Below, piece after piece: positions 49,601-55,600 of a DNA stretch of 64,000 nt (positions are counted from its first letter, which is position 1; each line of letters starts with the position of its first letter). The stretch lies in the NCBI GenBank assembly GCA_943736015.1, contig OX031066.1, positions 24,102,127 through 24,166,126 on the forward strand, in the 5' to 3' direction. The DNA is from Tridacna crocea (lineage: Eukaryota > Mollusca > Bivalvia > Cardiida > Cardiidae). The notes below the pieces were generated by a model. It was not told the origin of the DNA and ran no database searches. It saw only the letters and a list, made by a program, of their open reading frames with translations. The position numbers and the translations under genes are program-made.

Positions 49601-52600
49601 TCAAACTGATCATCAGCAGATGCTTTAAATTTGGAAGGGTCTAAAATTTGTCACTTGGGAAAGGGTTATTCATAGAATTTTATTTAGATAAAAGTGATTG
49701 GCATTTCCTAGAATACAAGTATGTGTGTTTTATTGTCATTTAGAGAGTTCTCATGTCAAAATTATCATTGTTCTTGCATGTACAGTCAGTAATGCCCTGG
49801 CTATTGAAATAGTATATTGCCAATCAGGTACATTGCCAATGATATTATAGTACATGACATTTTACAGTGATTCCAAAATAATAAGGTCACATCCTATTTG
49901 TATTGCTGAAGGTGATGGGAAGTGAATCTTCACGCCAAGTCAATGTGGAAGAACCTGTGGATACATTGAAGCCAGTGGATATTTTGGAGGAGGAGGAGTT
50001 AGAGCGAATAAGTGGACTCTTGCAAAGAGACAATCTAGTTCGTGGTCTTGGTATTGTGGAACATGTATATAGATTACTTCACTGCACGCCTGGGACTGTT
50101 GGAGTACTCAAATCAGAGCCCAGACCCTTACCACCACCTTTGGTAGGTATAACAGAGTATTTATGAATAGAATAGTACTTAGTGATTAGTTTACTGCTCA
50201 AACCAATGTTGTGGATATTCAAAGACATCTACAACATGGATTTTTATAGATTGATCACTGTTCAAGAAAAAGAAGTGGCTGCTTATTTGGAATTCTGATG
50301 CATATGTCTTTTTAATTCTATCACTGATTTTTTGATACATGAAAAGGAAAATGACATTATATTACTTAAAATAATTAGAGCAATTGTTTATTAATTATGA
50401 TATTATTACATTTTCCCACAGGGGTTAAAACTTAAAGTGCCAGCCACAACTTTAGCTTCATTTTTCAAAAGTTTAAGTTCATGATTAGACTACTGTAATA
50501 TAGATTTTTTTTTAACTTAGCGAAAATGCCTATTTCATTTATATGACCCTGATATGGTTATAAATTTATAACTTCAAGCTTCATAAAATCTCAATATCCT
50601 TTTAAAGTCCAGGATAAAACCAGGTCACAGATCAAGCTTTGTAAGTTTTGTATATGCTGTTGTAATCATAGTTGATTAAAAATGTAAAAATCTGATATTT
50701 GATAATATTGCATAAAAAAAAACAACAACTAGTTTTGAGTGACAGCTACATAGCAAATAACGGAGTGAATAATTCTTAAGATATTCATTATTTAACCCTA
50801 TCCCTCTTGAAAATTGATTAAATCATTACCAAATGACAAAATTTTAAGTTTGTCCAAATCGAAAAATAAAAGTGACTAAAATTGGAAATTTCTTTTGTGA
50901 AGGGAAGAAAACATTGTGGGAAAAGGAGAAAATGCTGGTTACCAGCATTCTCTCCTTTTCCCACAGTGTTTTGAAAAGGCTTCTTTCTCAGGGGCATCAA
51001 AAATAGGGATTCTCTGGTAATGGGTTAAGTTCTACAGCCCCTAACTCTCACATTATAAAGTGGAAGTTGCCAAGATTTGATGAATAGCCTTTATGAAAAA
51101 TCTATTTTACATGATATTTTTCTGATGGGTTAACTCTGTACCACACAATCCTGACTTTTAACGACGCTGAGAAAGAAGCCTATAGAAAACATTGTGGGAA
51201 AAGGAGAAAATGCTGGTAACCAGCATTTTTTCCTTTTCCCACAATGTTTTCTACCCTTCCCAAATCAAATTTCAATTTTCTAGTCACATTTATTTTGTCG
51301 TCTACAAATTTGGACAAGTCTAAAATTTTGTAGGTTTGGTAATGAGTTAAAAGATAAAAATTGCTGAGATTAGCGAAGAAGCTTTAATGAAAGCATTAAT
51401 GTTACAAGATATTTATCTTTGAGTTAGGGTTTATAATTCTCGACATATATTTACTTCAAATATTACTGAAAATATTGTTACAAATGAAGAAATCATTTGT
51501 TACAGTTAATTTCACCATTTGTCCCAATGTATTCTGGGCCATCATACAATTAAAACCTATGTAATTGTTTACCACACAGCCAGGTTTATTAACAGTCCTG
51601 AGGATGAAGGTTTTAAAAAACATTGTGGGAAAAGGATAAAATGCTTGTAAATAGCATTCTCTCCATTTCCTACAATGTTTTCTACTATATCAACGACATA
51701 AAACTTCATTTGAGCTACATTTATTTTGTCGTCTGCAAACACTTTCAGTTTGGTCAGATACAAATTTTGTTGTTCGGAAAAGAGTACCCTTTACCAAATG
51801 ACAAAGTTTAGACTGGTCCAAAAAGAAAGCATTTGCAGAGGACAAATTAAAGATGGCTTTAATGATGGAATTTGTTCTTCATAGAGTAGAAAACATCGTG
51901 GGAAAGTTGAAACTACTGGTTACTAGCATTTTCTCCTTTTTCCACAATGTTTTCAGAAAGCTTTTTTCCAGGGGTTGTTAAAACCTGGGATTGTTTGGGA
52001 AAGGGTTAAACATATTTTTTAGCTGGTCTAAAAATGCTTGGACTAGGAAAAGCATTTGAAAAGTTTGTTTGAGGTATAGGGTTAAACAGCTAGCATTGTA
52101 GAAGTCAGTGAGATTTGATTGATTAAAAAGTTATGAGATAAACTTAATTAAAAAAAAACACCACACAAAGAGATTTTGAACTGAAGAGCTGTCTTTCTAC
52201 TTTAACTAATACAATATAGGTCAAAGTAGGTCTAAGAAGTGTTAAAAATATTGCATACTTGCCCGTAGCCTGTCTGAGAGCCAGAGTTCAAATTTTGGCA
52301 CTCTCAAAAGTATATTCAATGATTTATGGTTGTCATGGACTTATTTATGTCTATATGCTAGACAAAAGTGTTTCTCTGTTGAAAAGAAATTAACATGGTC
52401 ACTGTTTTTAGGAGAGAGTTATAGAAAGGCATCGACAGCTGCAGTGCAGCCATGGCAAAAGTGACAAGCTTCCAAAAATGGTATTCAATACCAAACAGAC
52501 TGTCTCTAGAAATTGATATCACTCTATCTACCTGAAATAAATTCTTACAAGGAAATATGTAGATTAATAAACTTGTTATATACAAGCACCATTAATTATA

Positions 52601-55600
52601 GATTGGCTAATGATATGTTGACATGAAATAACACCCATTATTTGATTTATGCATGATTAATAAATTATATTTTCTTTTTTTAGATGTCATAAAAATATGA
52701 TTACAGTGCAAAAATTAATGATGTACACTGTATTTGTTGCTTTAAACTTAAAATCACATGGCAGACAGTTTTGATCAAAGATCAAACACCACAACTTGTC
52801 TGATCTTGATCTTTGCTGTTTGTGAAAGCACTACAAATCATGATTGCATGAAAAGGATTGAAGCTATGTTAATTCCTTTTGCATGGATTTTGAATGAATA
52901 CATTGCATGATATAAGCCTGCATGAATCACAGCTAATGGATAGTTTTAAAACAAGCATGAGGACTGCCTAATAATCATTTTAAAATAAAGCAGTTTATTG
53001 GATAGAGTTTGCTCTTTTCTAACCAAGGGGAATGATAAGTTTTGTATTTTTATGTACTTGGTAATGAACAGGGATAGTAATGTGGAAAATTTGAGGTGGC
53101 TTGGAAGCTCAAATCATTTTTCTAGGATTGATGAACTGAAAGTCATTGTGAACAGATACCTTTTTTCGTAGAAAAGAAGCCAGTTGCCTGGAAAGAGTGT
53201 AACACATTGTAATAGGTACAAAATACCAACCATAAGTCAGTAGATGTAATGATAGAAAACTGTTTAACCCATTACCACACAAGAAAAATTTAGACTGGTC
53301 CAAATTGAAAGCATTTGCACAAGACAAAACAAAGTTGACTGAAAAATTGAAATTTGTTCTGGGAAGGGTAGAAAACACTGTGGGAAAAGGAGAAAATGCT
53401 GGTTACCAGCATTTTCTCCTTTTCCCACAGGGTTTTCAAAAGGCTTTTTTCTCAGGGGCGTCAAAAGTAGGGATTGTGTGGTAATGGGTTAAAACAATAT
53501 CAAACACTAACAAGCACAAGAGATCTTTTGTGCAGTAGTTTGGCTGTTTGTAGTGGTCAGTAGTCCCTTATTTAACCCTTTACTCCATAGATACTCATTT
53601 CTACGCATTGCCTGTAGGAGTCTTTTGAAAACTTTGTGGCAAAAGGTGAAATTGCTCGTGACAAGCAATTTCACCTTTTGCCACAATGTTTTCTACGCTA
53701 TCAAAAGGAGTCATATACACATTAAGAAACAGCTACATCCTTGCTGTTATTTAGGGTCAATTAGAGACACCATAGAAATGCCTTATGGGGTGGAGGGTTA
53801 AGGTAGCTTACTGGAGCACAAAATGCTGTTTAGGAGGTTTTTAGGAAGGTCGTGTTCCTTTATCTGTTGAGCAACGTTTGCAGTCATCAATTTCTCAAAA
53901 CATCTTCAACTACAGTAATACTACCTTGCCAATTTCACTGAAAGATGAGAAGAGTAATCCTTGAGTAGTCCTTTTTCCGAACTGTGTCCCTCTGCCAACT
54001 TATTTTTCATACATAGCCTCCCCTGATTGCCCGAAATAATATGCAAATCATTCCAGGTCATTTTATGAGCACTGCTGCTGCAAATGAATTTAAAGTTTAG
54101 TGACATTGAGACATTAAAAGAATATTTATCTCAGAAATACTAGGTTATGCAATAGATGAATTCACACCCATTAAACCTTACAGATCTTCCAAGAATTCAC
54201 ACCCATTAAACCTTACAGATTTTCTGGTCTGGATGTACATTCTAGCATGCCCTAATAGTTTATCATGAAGCATTATACTGTGGTTCTTTACTAGCATTGT
54301 TTAGTGTCCCCATGGTCATTAATAGCAAAAATATGTTGATCACACATTTTCCAAACCAGTATTTTGAAAATTTTAACCCATTACTACACAATCCTGAGTT
54401 TTAACAACCCTGTCGGAGAATGCTTTAGAAAACATTGTGAGAAAAGGAGAAGATGCTGGTTACCAGCATTTTCTGCTTTGCCAACAATGTTTTCTTCCCC
54501 ATCAAAAACAAAAAATCATCATTTCAGTTACATGTTGTCTGCAGATCCTTTCAATTTGGACCAGTCGTAATTTATGTCATTTGATATTAAAGAGGTACAG
54601 CTCCACTTGCCTGAAACACTAGGGAATAGGGCAATACTATTGTATGTTGCAGGGTTAAAAAGTTATGTAAATGATAGTATTTGATTGAGTTTCATGGATC
54701 TAAAACAACCTTGCCGTTTTTGTTTAAAGATCTACTGAAAATCCTCTTCTTTGCTGGAGTCATAGAGTTAGAGCTTTGTAATATAAGGCCCTTGGGGAGG
54801 AAGGAAGCTTCCACATAGGGTGTCACAGTTTTTATTGAATGATAGACTTTGATTGTCAAGTGCTAAAATTATGGTTGAGCAATTCTAGGGCCAGTTATTG
54901 AATATGATTAGTGTTGAATAATGTTACACCAAAAAGAAGGGGGGTAAAAGATTTGGATACTTTTTATTTGCTTACCATAAAATAGGTTTTTAATTAAGTG
55001 GTATACTTGTGTAAATATTCCTGTTTTGCATCTACACTTGATTTTTCCACAATATAGCTGCCACCGCTTTTGACTGACTTTAACTTTGGTTACATCTACA
55101 ATTTTCCGGTAAGTAAGTTGGATCCTAAGTTCATTAGCAGGGAAAGTGGATCTGCACTGTTTAAAACAATAATCAACTGCATAATTATGGTATCTGCACT
55201 GGTGAAAGCCCCTCAGTAGCACAACCTGTTATTGTCTAAAGAAAGACTGTAAATACATCCCATTGTTCTTAGGCTTTTGAAACAGTAACTACTTCGTTTG
55301 GTTGTCTTGAAAGGTTTTCAAACCTTTTTTGCCCTGTATTTTTAGTGTCTCTTTGGACAGGGACAGGTAATGAATTAGATTGGCATATTGCTACCATGCT
55401 GTTTTTTATCATTGTTTCATTCCCCATTGCCACACACATGTCATGAGTTCCCTTTTTGAGCAGACTAGTTAGATGTAAGGTGCCAGAATTCATGATTGCC
55501 AGCAAAACAATTTGTCAAAAAACTTCCTTGTTTCTGTCAGCCTTTTCATTCATGCTTTAAATTGTTTATTAATTTAATGCCATGTCATGGAAAAACGAGG

